Shown piece by piece: positions 8,760 to 17,069 of a DNA stretch of 64,000 nt. The position numbers were made by a program, and so were the translations under genes. Position 1 is the first letter of the stretch. Every line of letters starts with the position of its first letter. The notes beneath the pieces were generated by a model. That model made no database searches. It saw nothing but the letters and a program-made list of their open reading frames with translations, and was not told where the DNA came from. The DNA comes from Bradyrhizobium algeriense (GTDB taxonomy: Bacteria; Pseudomonadota; Alphaproteobacteria; Rhizobiales; Xanthobacteraceae), in NCBI RefSeq assembly GCF_003062295.1, contig NZ_PYCN01000002.1:434001-498000 (forward strand), read 5' to 3'.

Positions 8760-10100
8760 ATGTCAAAATTCGAGTACCTGAAGCTTGCCGATACCGTCGC
8801 CGCCGAGATCGCCAATGGCGGGCTCAAGCCCGGCGACCGCCTGCCGCCGCAGCGCAGCTTCGCCTATGAGCGGAAGATCGCGGTCTCGACCGCGAGCCGC
8901 GTCTACACCGAGCTGCTGCGCCGCGGCCTCGTGGTCGGCGAAGTCGGGCGCGGCACGTTTGTTTCGGGCGAGACGCGCCGCGGCATCGCCATGCCGACCG
9001 AGCCGCGCGGCGCGCGCATCGATCTCGAAGTGAACTATCCGATCCTGCCGACGCAGTCGGTGATGATCGCAAGGAGCCTTGCGGGGCTGGAACGTCCCGA
9101 AGTGCTCGATCTCGCGTTGCGCCACTCGACCACGACAGGCACGCAGGCGGCACGAACCATTTCCGCCGAGTTTCTCTCCCACGAGGACTGGACGCCGGCC
9201 GCCGATCAACTCGTCTTCACCGCAAACGGAAGGCAATGCATCGCCGCCGCGCTGGCGGCGATGGTGCCGAGCGGCGGCCGTTGCGGCGTCGAAGCGCTGA
9301 CCTATCCCTTCATCAAGGACATCGCGGCGAGGTTAGGCGTCACGCTGGTGCCGCTTGCGATGGACGAGCACGGCATTCGCCCGGACGCGGTGGCGAAGGC
9401 GCACCGGGAAGCGCATTTGTCGGCGCTGTACGTTCAGCCGACGATACAAAATCCGCTCGGCATGACCATGCCGCCGGCGCGCCGGGCCGATTTGCTGCGC
9501 GTCGTCGAGAAGCTCGGCCTCACAATCATCGAGGACACGGTCTATGGCTTCCTCGATGAAGAAACGCCGATGGCCGCGCTCGCGCCGGATAGCTGCATCA
9601 CGCTCGACAGCCTGTCGAAGAAGGTGGCGCCCGGCCTTGCGCTCGGCTTCATCGTTTCGCCGCCGCGCCTGCGCGAGCGCATCATGGCCGCGGTTCGCTC
9701 GGGCGGATGGACGGCTTCCGGATTTGCCTTTGCCGCCGGACAACGGCTGATGGCTGATGGCACGGTCGCCGAACTGTCACGCCTGAAACGGATCGATGCC
9801 GCACGGCGCCAGCAGATGGCCGCGAAATACCTCGCCGGCTTCGAAATCCAGGCCAACGCCAAATCCTACCATCTCTGGCTGACATTGCCCCAGCATTGGC
9901 GCTCGCAGACATTCGTCGCGGCCGCGGCCCGGCGCGACATCGCATTGACCCCTTCGACCACCTTCGCCGTGAGCCCCGGCCATGCCCCCAACGCCGTCCG
10001 CCTGGCGCTTGGCGCCCCCAGCACCGAACAACTCGATCTGGCGCTACGCACGCTCTCGGGAATGCTGACGGCGAAAGAAGACGTCGATACGACCGAGTAG
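8760..10100 (+). CDS. MocR/PdxR-family regulator (GntR HTH fused to aminotransferase-like domain)
   Basis: This 446-residue protein starts at ATG 8760 (MSKFEYLKLADTVAAEI); longer in-frame starts would run through the operator array and lack a ribosome site, though the chosen ATG also has none. Residues about 5-75 form a GntR winged helix (LKPGDRLPPQRSFAYERKIAVSTASRVYTELLRRGLV, then GRGTFVSGE). The rest is a fold-type-I aminotransferase-like domain with YVQPTIQNPLG, the EDTVYGFL aspartate region and the PLP lysine in SLSKKVAPGLALGF (about residue 286). Such regulators sense PLP or amino compounds. The specific effector is not readable. It probably controls itself and the divergent DUF1127 gene. 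Confidence 0.9.
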   Translation: MSKFEYLKLADTVAAEIANGGLKPGDRLPPQRSFAYERKIAVSTASRVYTELLRRGLVVGEVGRGTFVSGETRRGIAMPTEPRGARIDLEVNYPILPTQSVMIARSLAGLERPEVLDLALRHSTTTGTQAARTISAEFLSHEDWTPAADQLVFTANGRQCIAAALAAMVPSGGRCGVEALTYPFIKDIAARLGVTLVPLAMDEHGIRPDAVAKAHREAHLSALYVQPTIQNPLGMTMPPARRADLLRVVEKLGLTIIEDTVYGFLDEETPMAALAPDSCITLDSLSKKVAPGLALGFIVSPPRLRERIMAAVRSGGWTASGFAFAAGQRLMADGTVAELSRLKRIDAARRQQMAAKYLAGFEIQANAKSYHLWLTLPQHWRSQTFVAAAARRDIALTPSTTFAVSPGHAPNAVRLALGAPSTEQLDLALRTLSGMLTAKEDVDTTE

Positions 10101-10102
10101 AG

Positions 10103-10696
10103 TTACCGGTCGCGCGTTTCACGCGCCGGCCACTCCGCGATAAAGCCCCTCGCCTTGTACGGCTCGATCTTGTCCCACTCATGGAGCATGCGGCGCGAGA
10201 ATTCGGCGTCGGTGTGCCACAGCGCCCGCGGCGTTTTGAAACTGTCGACCATGACCAGCATCTTCTCCACTTCCGGCCAGTGCCGGTGCAGCGTCATCGG
10301 ATAGCGGCGCGCCGTCCAGGTGTTGCCGAGACAGATCACGCTGCGGATGCTGGCGAGCCCGAGCGCGCGGTCGATGATCGGCAGCGAGAAGATCACGTTC
10401 TCGCCGGTGTTCATCGCGCAATCCTCTCTCAGGATGATATCGGCCGGAACACCGCGCGCGATCATTGCACCGGCAATGATCTCGCATTCCGAACGCTCAG
10501 ATCCCGGCGTCACGCCGCCGCTCACGATCGCCCAGCGAAAAAACCCTTCGCGCCACAGCCGGCAGGCTTCATCGACGCGCGCGTCGACATCTTCGCGGGT
10601 GCCGAACACGAACAGCAGGTCGGCCGGCCGTAGCGGCGTCTCGATCAGATGCTGTGCATTGATCGCGGCAATCTCGGCTTCCGTCGGCGATCGCAT
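10103..10696 (-). CDS. YdcF-like DUF218 protein
   Basis: The 197-residue product (from ATG 10696, MRSPTEAE) has the DUF218/YdcF pattern: LLFVFGTREDVDARVDEA near the N-terminus, then AIVSGGV, the acidic helix SECEIIAGAMIARGVPADIILREDCAMNTGENV, and a later VICLGNTWTARRYPMT. YdcF-type proteins bind nucleotide-like ligands in a Rossmann-type fold; the related SanA/ElyC proteins act in envelope maintenance. Unlike those, there is no membrane helix here, so it is probably cytoplasmic. A TTG at 10729 could add 11 residues. It is convergent with the MocR gene (2-base gap). Confidence 0.8.
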   Translation of the reverse strand: MRSPTEAEIAAINAQHLIETPLRPADLLFVFGTREDVDARVDEACRLWREGFFRWAIVSGGVTPGSERSECEIIAGAMIARGVPADIILREDCAMNTGENVIFSLPIIDRALGLASIRSVICLGNTWTARRYPMTLHRHWPEVEKMLVMVDSFKTPRALWHTDAEFSRRMLHEWDKIEPYKARGFIAEWPARETRDR

Positions 10697-10800
10697 CGTC
10701 GTTGCACGGTCATCAGCTGCTATCAGCAACGCCGCACAGAGTGCCGTGCCCTGCGGTGCTTCGCGAAATCACATTTCGTGTCGTTTGATTGCCAAGCCTG

Positions 10801-11406
10801 TTACGGCAGCAGTGTCTCAGGCAACGCGTCGAACGAATACCTGCGCGGCCGGTTGCGCTTGATAAAGCCGCCGATGGTCCAGGCAAACCAGATCGCCATG
10901 CCGACAAGAAACAACGCGCCGGTGAATTCGGAAGTCGCAAGCGCCCGGACGAGAAGCCCGACCATGGCGATGGCCAGCAGCGCCAGCATCACAACCGCCG
11001 TGGCATAGGTCATCGTCCCGATACCGCCGGTCAGGGAAGCGTTGCTGCCTGCCGCCTTCATCCTTCGGTGCAGCTCGGTGATGAAGACGCGGTAGCCCTG
11101 GTCCTGCGGCGTCATCAACGAGACGGTCTGCCAGGTCGTCGAAAGGATGGCGATCCGTCCACCGCCGGCTTTTTCGATATCGGCGCGAAAGCGGCGGGAC
11201 TGCATCGACATCGGCCGGTACGACAGACGGATGGAGGCAATATCGGCATAGGGCCACACGCCGGACCGGCGGCCGATCCGCCACGACAATCCGGCATCCG
11301 TCAGTTCGAATTGATACGCCGACGAGATCAGCGACGCCTTGTAGACGTAGCTGATCGTGCGCGCGCCCTCGCCTTCCCCGGCCTGGTTCGGCAGTGATGT
11401 CGGCAA
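10801..11406 (-). CDS. Two-helix membrane protein of unknown function
   Basis: A 201-residue protein. Residues about 20-115 are a soluble, beta-rich region (YQFELTDAGLSWRIGRRSGVWPYADIASIRLSYR) resembling the PH-like domains of small bacterial membrane proteins. Two hydrophobic helices follow at about 133-153 (ATAVVMLALLAIAMVGLLV) and 160-178 (GALFLVGMAIWFAWTIGGF), then a basic tail. I do not recognise a named family. It is divergent from the next gene, whose ATG is 71 bases away, so they probably share a control region. Confidence 0.7.
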   Translation of the reverse strand: MPTSLPNQAGEGEGARTISYVYKASLISSAYQFELTDAGLSWRIGRRSGVWPYADIASIRLSYRPMSMQSRRFRADIEKAGGGRIAILSTTWQTVSLMTPQDQGYRVFITELHRRMKAAGSNASLTGGIGTMTYATAVVMLALLAIAMVGLLVRALATSEFTGALFLVGMAIWFAWTIGGFIKRNRPRRYSFDALPETLLP

Positions 11407-11476
11407 TCCAAAATATCCCGTGTCGTTTGAAGCCGCCTGCTTGCGCGGCGAGCCGGCTTTACCTTACAAGCGGGCC

Positions 11477-11911
11477 ATGGCCGAGACGACTTATTTTCCG
11501 CGCCGCCTGATCCTGGCCGGTGCGATTGTTTCCGGAGTGCTGCTGGCGCTGGCCGTCCACATGCTGGGCGCGCGTTACGGGCTCGATCTCGGCGGCTTGT
11601 GGCGGTCCGATACCAGCGAATTCATGCCCGCGGGTGCGGCGATCGCCTGGTGGCTGATCGCGACCGTCGGCTTTTCCGGCGGCTATTTCACCGCCAACCT
11701 GATGCACAGCGCGGCCTCGGGCCAAATTCCACAGCGGATGCGCCAGTTCCTGATCGTGGTCGGCGTGTTGATCCTCGCCGGCGCTGGACAGGCCGCCTCG
11801 GCGCCGAGCCCCGTCCCGACCATATCAGGCGTGCTGGCGGGCCTTGCGGCCTTATGCCTCGGTGCGGCAATGGCGTTCTGCGGCGCGCATTTCGCGCTGC
11901 GCAAGGCCTAG
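11477..11911 (+). CDS. Small four-helix membrane protein of unknown function
   Basis: From ATG 11477 (MAETTYFPRRL) the product has 144 residues with about four hydrophobic segments: LILAGAIVSGVLLALAVHML, AAIAWWLIATVGFSGGYF, FLIVVGVLILAGAGQAA and VLAGLAALCLGAAMAFCGAHF. No family signature is visible. The frame stays open upstream to 11357, but that part lies antisense to the divergent gene. It is followed by the convergent oxidoreductase gene 30 bases on. Confidence 0.65.
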   Translation: MAETTYFPRRLILAGAIVSGVLLALAVHMLGARYGLDLGGLWRSDTSEFMPAGAAIAWWLIATVGFSGGYFTANLMHSAASGQIPQRMRQFLIVVGVLILAGAGQAASAPSPVPTISGVLAGLAALCLGAAMAFCGAHFALRKA

Positions 11912-11941
11912 AGTTCAGGGCGCCTGACCGTTGATTATCCA

Positions 11942-12916
11942 TTAGTTGGGTTTCAGAAGGACCTTCCCGCCTTTTTGCGCATGCGCCATGGCCTCAGTTG
12001 CCTGCTCGAGCGAATAAACGCCGGCGACCGGAACGTGCAGTTTGCCTTCGGCGATCAGTCGCTCGGCTGTCCGCGTATGAGCCGCAAGCTTTTCGTGTGC
12101 ATCTCGAAAGCGCGGAAATCCCAGCCAAAACCCTTCCAGGGTCAGCTGCTTGAAAATGATGTTCAGAGGACTCATGGCCGCGGGCTTTCCGCTGACGCCG
12201 CCATAGACGACCATCTTGGCGTTCGACGTTAGGCAAGACGCTACCGAGTGCGAGGAGTCGCCACCCACGCCGTCAATGCCCAGCTTGATTTTAGCCTTGC
12301 CGGTCGCCGCTGCGACTTGCTTCACAACGTCGGGTCCATCGACAAGGACGACGTCAGCTCCGGCTGACTTCAGCTCATCCACCAGCTCGGGTCTGCGCAC
12401 GAGGCTTACCGAGCGCAGTCCGAACTCTTGTGCAAACGCAATGACGCTGCGTCCCACACCGGAATTGCCGGCGTTCTGGATGACCCAGTCGTCCTTGCCG
12501 AGTTCCACATACTCGGTTAGGAGCAATGCCGCTGTCAGCGGATTGATCCGAAGCATTGACATCTGTTGGGGATCGGCTTGCTCGGACAAGACGATGAGAT
12601 CGGCGGCCGCGACCGTGATGGCCTGTCTCCACACGGGAAGCCCGATCGGAATGGCGACACGATCGCCAGTCTTTACATTTTTAACCGAGGCTCCTACGGC
12701 GACAACGCGTCCAATAGCTTCGTTCCCGAGCGGCGCCGGCGGCTGTGGCCTGATCGCATACATGCCACGGATCATCAGAAGTTCAGCGAGACCGATCGCT
12801 GAGTATTCGACCGCGACCGTGGCTTCATTTGCTGCCGGCGGTGGGGGTGGATCGCTTTCGACAACTTCAACCACCTCTGTGGGTTTGCCAAACTTAGACA
12901 TTTGCAAAAACTTCAT
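11942..12916 (-). CDS. Medium-chain dehydrogenase/reductase, enoyl reductase/quinone oxidoreductase type
   Basis: The start at 12916 (MKFLQMSKFGKP) has GGAGGGG about 4 bases upstream; 324 residues. It is a zinc-free-looking MDR: an N-terminal GroES-like domain (NEAIGRVVAVGASVKNVKTGDRVAIP), then NPLTAALLLTEYV and VIQNAGNSGVGRSVIAFAQ, the NADPH-binding motif that most resembles 2-enoyl thioester reductases (ETR/MECR), and VYGGVSGKPAAMSP. Expected to reduce an activated double bond using NADPH. The divergent HxlR gene and an AGTTC-N7-GAACT repeat between them suggest inducible expression, probably by a reactive electrophile or quinone (inference from the HxlR family). Codon use looks less GC-rich than neighbouring core genes. 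Confidence 0.82.
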   Translation of the reverse strand: MKFLQMSKFGKPTEVVEVVESDPPPPPAANEATVAVEYSAIGLAELLMIRGMYAIRPQPPAPLGNEAIGRVVAVGASVKNVKTGDRVAIPIGLPVWRQAITVAAADLIVLSEQADPQQMSMLRINPLTAALLLTEYVELGKDDWVIQNAGNSGVGRSVIAFAQEFGLRSVSLVRRPELVDELKSAGADVVLVDGPDVVKQVAAATGKAKIKLGIDGVGGDSSHSVASCLTSNAKMVVYGGVSGKPAAMSPLNIIFKQLTLEGFWLGFPRFRDAHEKLAAHTRTAERLIAEGKLHVPVAGVYSLEQATEAMAHAQKGGKVLLKPN

Positions 12917-12997
12917 TGTCCCCTCCGCGAGAGCTGTATGGCTCATTCCGCCAAGTAATCTTACGGTTCCCTGACCGCTCGACGCCAAACCATGCTA

Positions 12998-13014
12998 AGT
13001 TCATATAACGAACT
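12998..13014. promoter_or_regulatory. Inverted repeat in the HxlR/oxidoreductase divergent promoter
   Basis: AGTTC-ATATAAC-GAACT lies 28 bases before the HxlR ATG and 81 bases before the oxidoreductase ATG. HxlR dimers bind short inverted repeats of this size near such promoters; assignment is inference. Confidence 0.5.
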
Positions 13015-13042
13015 GTGATTAACGTCAACCTGTGTATGAAAA

Positions 13043-13516
13043 ATGAACTCAGAAAAAGCGCATTCGCCCGAGCTGGACCTTCGCTTAATCTTGGAGCTAA
13101 AAAACAACTGCTCCATCAAGCGAACGCTCGACATTGTTGGTGAAACCTGGACCTTGTTGATCTTGCGCGAAGCCTCATGGGGCGTTCGCCGATTCCAGGA
13201 CTTTCAAAGGTTTCTGGGCGTACCAAGAGCGGTACTGTCTGAGCGCCTAGAAAAGCTTGTTGAGTGCGGCATCTTTAAAAAAACACCTTACAAGGAGGCG
13301 GGGGCGAGAAAGCGCTACCAATACGAGCTCACCAAAGCCGGCATCAAATTATTCACTGTGCTGATGGCATTGAGCCAATGGGGAGATGAGCATCTCGGCA
13401 AAGGATCTTCCCGCATGATCGACAAAGCGACTCAGGAAGAAGTGTTTCTGAAGGTCGTCAGTAAGAACGGCGACCATGTCCCAGTAGAGCGGGTGCGACC
13501 AGTAGTGCGGAAGTAA
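13043..13516 (+). CDS. HxlR-family transcriptional regulator
   Basis: The 157-residue product has the HxlR winged helix in order: NNCSIKRTLDIVGETWTLLILREASWGVRRFQDFQRFLGVPRAVLSERLEKLVECGIFKKTPYKEAGARKRYQYELTKAG is continuous over residues about 21-100, with the conserved cysteine (C23) used by redox- or electrophile-sensing members. No strong ribosome site precedes the ATG. It is divergent from the MDR oxidoreductase and very likely controls it. The base composition of both genes is lower in GC than the surrounding core, in keeping with acquisition as a pair. Confidence 0.88.
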   Translation: MNSEKAHSPELDLRLILELKNNCSIKRTLDIVGETWTLLILREASWGVRRFQDFQRFLGVPRAVLSERLEKLVECGIFKKTPYKEAGARKRYQYELTKAGIKLFTVLMALSQWGDEHLGKGSSRMIDKATQEEVFLKVVSKNGDHVPVERVRPVVRK

Positions 13517-14301
13517 TCACACGTGTTTGTGAATCGAATTAGTACGCTCGTCGGGTAAGACAACAGGCTTCGCGTGCCGTATACGATCAAGGCACGCAAG
13601 GGCCGCACAGGAATCGCGCGTATCCGCCCGGAAACATTCCTTTTGGAACGCGAGTGCACCATCACGGCGGGCGAACTGCCAGCCAGCACCGGCGTTGCAA
13701 GGACTCGCCTTTGCATTATCTGACGCTCCTCCAAGCCGTGCGAAACTTCCCACAAGCAGGTATGGATGCAAAAGCGATCGATCGCATGATCGACGTTGCC
13801 ATCTCGCCCTGGCCCGATGCTTAGCAGCATCAGGCTCGCCCCCAGCTTGACCATAATTTCCAGCCCGACCCAGGTATCGCCCCTCTTCACCTTGCTCATG
13901 TACGTGCGGTTGCTGGACAGCGCTGTGTCATTTCTTATGACGGCGTTGCCTGAACAGGGGCTGTTGAACAACACCATGACGCGCGTGTGGTTTGATGTCA
14001 GCCGCTGGACATGCCATCAAATGCCGCCATTCAGAAATATGACAGCAAGAAAGTCCCGCAGACCTCGGTCTCCTCCGGCACCTCAAAATAGAATGACCCG
14101 CAGCATTTTCCGTGGACCATGGGCTGAGAGCCCTCAGGGGCGGATTTCGCGAAGTACATATTGAAGGAGAATCCAGACGCCAAGATCGGGTGCCCTAGGC
14201 CATAGCGTTTTCGAGCGAAGTGGATACCGGTTCGCATAGCAATCAAGCTTGCGCAGATTGCGTAGACTTATCTGCGGTAGAAATCGCGTCAAAACAAAAA
14301 T
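13517..14301. other. Apparently decayed 0.8-kb region without an intact gene
   Basis: No frame here has a convincing start, length and family together. The plus strand from about 13709 to 13822 reads as a plausible protein C-terminus (LHYLTLLQAVRNFP, then DAKAIDRMIDVAISPW, stop) but has no start in frame. A 71-codon minus frame (14031-14246) begins inside a repeat element. Several short frames on both strands suggest fragments of lost genes. Confidence 0.45.
14194..14238. repeat. Member of a dispersed hairpin repeat family (ACCGGT core)
   Basis: On the minus strand this reads ACCGGTATCCACTTCGCTCGAAAACGCT, in two halves of which the core ACCGGTATCCACTT is shared with the repeats at 31777, 57811 and 60925. 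It lies at the edge of the decayed region. Confidence 0.6.
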
Positions 14302-14332
14302 CTAGAGCTTCGGTTCTGAACCGAAGCTCTAG
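14302..14332 (-). terminator. Perfect hairpin terminator containing the stop codon of the GGDEF-EAL gene
   Basis: CTAGAGCTTCGGTTC (14302-14316) and its exact complement (14318-14332) face each other around one T. On the minus strand ATTTTTGTTTTG follows. The stop codon of the upstream gene (14329-14331) is inside the stem. Confidence 0.75.
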
Positions 14333-16731
14333 GCGATCAAGCGCTGCCGCGGCTGTATCAGCATGTTCTCCACGTCAGCGGCGGGACGCGGGCGGCTGAA
14401 CAGATAGCCTTGCGCCTGCGTGCACCCCTCCTGGCGAAGGAGATCGAATTGCGCATCGGTCTCGACGCCTTCGGCCGTGGTGACGATGCCGAGGCTCTTG
14501 CCGAGGCCGGTCACCGCACGGACGATCGCCATGGAATCTTCGCGCGTTGCCAGTTCGCTGACAAACGAGCGGTCGATCTTGATCTTGTCAAACGGAAAGC
14601 TGCGCAAATAGCTTAGCGACGAATATCCGGTTCCGAAATCGTCCAGCGAAATCTTGACGCCGAAGCCGCGAAGCTCATGCAGAACCGAAAGCGTTGCCTC
14701 GGTGTTCTGCAGTAGCACCGATTCGGTAATTTCCAGTTCGAGCCGATGCGCCGGAAGGCCAGAAGCACTCAATGCATCCTTCACCGACGCCACCAGGTTG
14801 AGATTCTTGAATTGCACCGGCGAGAGATTGACGGCGACGCCGACATCCTGCGACCAGCCGGCCGCGTCCATGCAAGCCTGGCGCAACACCCAATCGCCGA
14901 GCGGAACGATCAGGCCGGTTTCCTCCGCCAGCGGAATGAAATTGACCGGAGAGATCATGCCGCGCAGCGAATGATTCCATCGCACCAGGGCTTCGAAGGC
15001 AACCACCACGTCTTTGGCAACGTCGCGGATCGGCTGGTAATAGACCTCGAACTCTCCGCGCTTCAGCGCCGCGCGCAAGTCGAGTTCCAGCAGCCGCCGC
15101 GCCTGCGCGCGCGCGTCCATTCCGGTCTCAAAGAAGCGGTAAGTGCCGCGGCCGTCCTCCTTGGCGCGGTAGAGCGCAAGATCGGCCTTCTTGAGGAGCT
15201 CGTCGGGATTCTTGCCGTCCTCCGGCGCCAGCGAAATGCCGATGCTGACGCCGATGACGAGCTGGTGACCGGCGATCTCGTAGGGCGCGGAAACCTTCTC
15301 GACCACGTGGCTGGCGAGCATGGCGACGGCGGACGGCTCGCAATCGCTGCAGAACTGCACGATCGCGAATTCGTCGCCGCCGAGCCGCGCCACCGTGTCG
15401 TGCTCCGTCACGCATTCGCCGAGACGCCGTGCAACCTCTCTCAGCAGCGCGTCGCCGACCGGATGGCCAAGCGAATCATTGATGTCCTTGAAGTGATCGA
15501 GATCGAGACACAGCACCGCAAGCTGATCGCTGCGCCTGACGAGCCGCAAGGCCTTTTCGAGCTGTTCGCGGAACAGCGTCCGGTTCGGCAGATTGGTCAG
15601 CGCGTCATGCCGCGCCATATGCGAGATCTGTTCCTGGACTGCCTGCCATTCGGTGATGTCCTCGAAGGTGGCGACCCATCCGCCGCCCTTCATCGGCTGA
15701 TCGACGACGCGGATCGAACGTCCGTTGCGGCTCACCGTCCTGGTCACGCTGTTGCCGGCCCTGGCCTCGGCGATTACGCTGGCGACGAACTGATCCGGAT
15801 CGCCATCCCAGCGGCCGAGCGCCTTCTGCTGCCGAAGCACATCGAGCAGCAAACGACCCTGAAGGTCTATACCGGTCCGTCCCATCATTTCGGCATAGCG
15901 ATCGTTGTACAGGAGGATGCGGCCGTCCGCATCGAACATGGAAAGTCCCTGCGACATGTTGTCGAGCGCGGTGTCGAGCAGGACTTTCTGCTGATGGAGT
16001 TCGCTCTTCGCGCGGCGGTCGATCATGGACGCCAGCAGCGATAGACCGAGGATGGCGAAAGCCGCGACCGCCGTCAGGAACGAAAGCGCGGTCGGAGAAA
16101 TCGACAGCCCGTCGCTACCAAGCGTCGGGTCGGGAACAAGCGTGACGGCGCCCATCGCCGTGAAATGATGCGAAACGATCGCAACCGTCAGCAGCCCGGT
16201 GGCGGCCACGGTGTGAACGGGATTGTCGCGACGCACGGCGACAAGAAGCGCCATGGCCGCAAACAGGCTGCCAAACACAATCGAGGCCGCAACGATGCCG
16301 GGCGACCACACGATGAACGCCGGAAGCTCGAGCGCCGCCATGCCGGTATAGTGCATCGCTGCGACACCGCCGCCAATGACGGCGCCGCCAAGCGCAATCA
16401 CCGATCGGCGCGCACTGGACAATGCAATGCAAAGGCCGATGGCGACGATGGTTATCGCGAAGACCAGCGACAACGAGGTGATGGGTATGCTGTATCCGGC
16501 GTTCGCACCTGGATCGTACGCCAGCATCGCGACGAAATGGGTGGCCCAGATTCCGCAGCCGCCGACAGCCGCATCGAGGCCGATCCAAACCGCGCGCGTT
16601 CGGCCGCTTGACGCCCTGGCCCGATGAAACAGGCTGATGGCGACGGCGCTGGCGAGCCAGCAAATGCTGCCTGCCAATACGACCAGACGCCAGTCATGCT
16701 CGGTAGTGAGACAGGTTAGAACGCGGTACAT
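14329..16731 (-). CDS. MHYT-PAS-GGDEF-EAL membrane c-di-GMP signalling protein
   Basis: An 800-residue inner-membrane protein. Residues 1-235 are the seven-helix MHYT sensor, with its three His-containing motifs WATHFVAM (~62-69), AAMHYTGMA (~123-131) and SHHFTAMGA (~187-195), thought to bind copper or a diatomic gas. A PAS-like domain follows (LDNMSQGLSMFDADGRILLYN). The GGDEF domain has an intact RLGGDEFAIV (~447) and the EAL domain an intact FEALVRW (~579), so both diguanylate cyclase and phosphodiesterase activity are possible. Expected to set local c-di-GMP in response to a membrane signal. Upstream at 16858-16872 TTAA-N7-TTAG is one base off a CtrA site, which could link it to the cell cycle (weak). 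It ends in a terminator that covers the stop. Confidence 0.93.
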   Translation of the reverse strand: MYRVLTCLTTEHDWRLVVLAGSICWLASAVAISLFHRARASSGRTRAVWIGLDAAVGGCGIWATHFVAMLAYDPGANAGYSIPITSLSLVFAITIVAIGLCIALSSARRSVIALGGAVIGGGVAAMHYTGMAALELPAFIVWSPGIVAASIVFGSLFAAMALLVAVRRDNPVHTVAATGLLTVAIVSHHFTAMGAVTLVPDPTLGSDGLSISPTALSFLTAVAAFAILGLSLLASMIDRRAKSELHQQKVLLDTALDNMSQGLSMFDADGRILLYNDRYAEMMGRTGIDLQGRLLLDVLRQQKALGRWDGDPDQFVASVIAEARAGNSVTRTVSRNGRSIRVVDQPMKGGGWVATFEDITEWQAVQEQISHMARHDALTNLPNRTLFREQLEKALRLVRRSDQLAVLCLDLDHFKDINDSLGHPVGDALLREVARRLGECVTEHDTVARLGGDEFAIVQFCSDCEPSAVAMLASHVVEKVSAPYEIAGHQLVIGVSIGISLAPEDGKNPDELLKKADLALYRAKEDGRGTYRFFETGMDARAQARRLLELDLRAALKRGEFEVYYQPIRDVAKDVVVAFEALVRWNHSLRGMISPVNFIPLAEETGLIVPLGDWVLRQACMDAAGWSQDVGVAVNLSPVQFKNLNLVASVKDALSASGLPAHRLELEITESVLLQNTEATLSVLHELRGFGVKISLDDFGTGYSSLSYLRSFPFDKIKIDRSFVSELATREDSMAIVRAVTGLGKSLGIVTTAEGVETDAQFDLLRQEGCTQAQGYLFSRPRPAADVENMLIQPRQRLIA

Positions 16732-17011
16732 TTACAGACTCCCCAGTGGCCTGTAATTGCGGTTCCATTCGTATATTTGAGGTAACCCGCCGCAGCTCAG
16801 TTGCGCGGATGGTGAACAACGTTTTGAAAATTCACCGGAAGTACCCGCCGCCGATGGTTAAGTTCAGGTTAGCCAACCATACCTGGACGGCTCCGGAGCA
16901 CCTTTAGTAACGGCGAGTTCATTTCACGAATCCGGTCTGCAAATGCGTCCGTTTCAACCAAACGTTTCGCCAATAATCGAAGTATGGCTGCGATGCCGGT
17001 CTCCGCTCGCG
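16732..17011. other. Intergenic region upstream of the MHYT-GGDEF-EAL gene
   Basis: No gene is supported. It holds the near-CtrA sequence TTAAGTTCAGGTTAG (16858-16872) and otherwise nothing I can name. Confidence 0.35.
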
Positions 17012-17049
17012 AAAACGCCGCGCGAGAATTGCTCCCGGCGCGGCGTTTT
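17012..17049 (-). terminator. Hairpin terminator after the ferritin-like gene
   Basis: AAAACGCCGCGC (17012-17023) pairs perfectly with GCGCGGCGTTTT (17038-17049). It lies 21 bases downstream of the gene's stop and gives a TTTT tail on the minus strand. Confidence 0.7.
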
Positions 17050-17069
17050 GCCTCAACTGCGCGAGGAAA

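Noticed and set aside
14031..14246. 71-codon minus-strand frame in the decayed region
   Set aside because: Its first 16 codons are the translation of a dispersed repeat and no ribosome site is visible; the rest may be a fragment.
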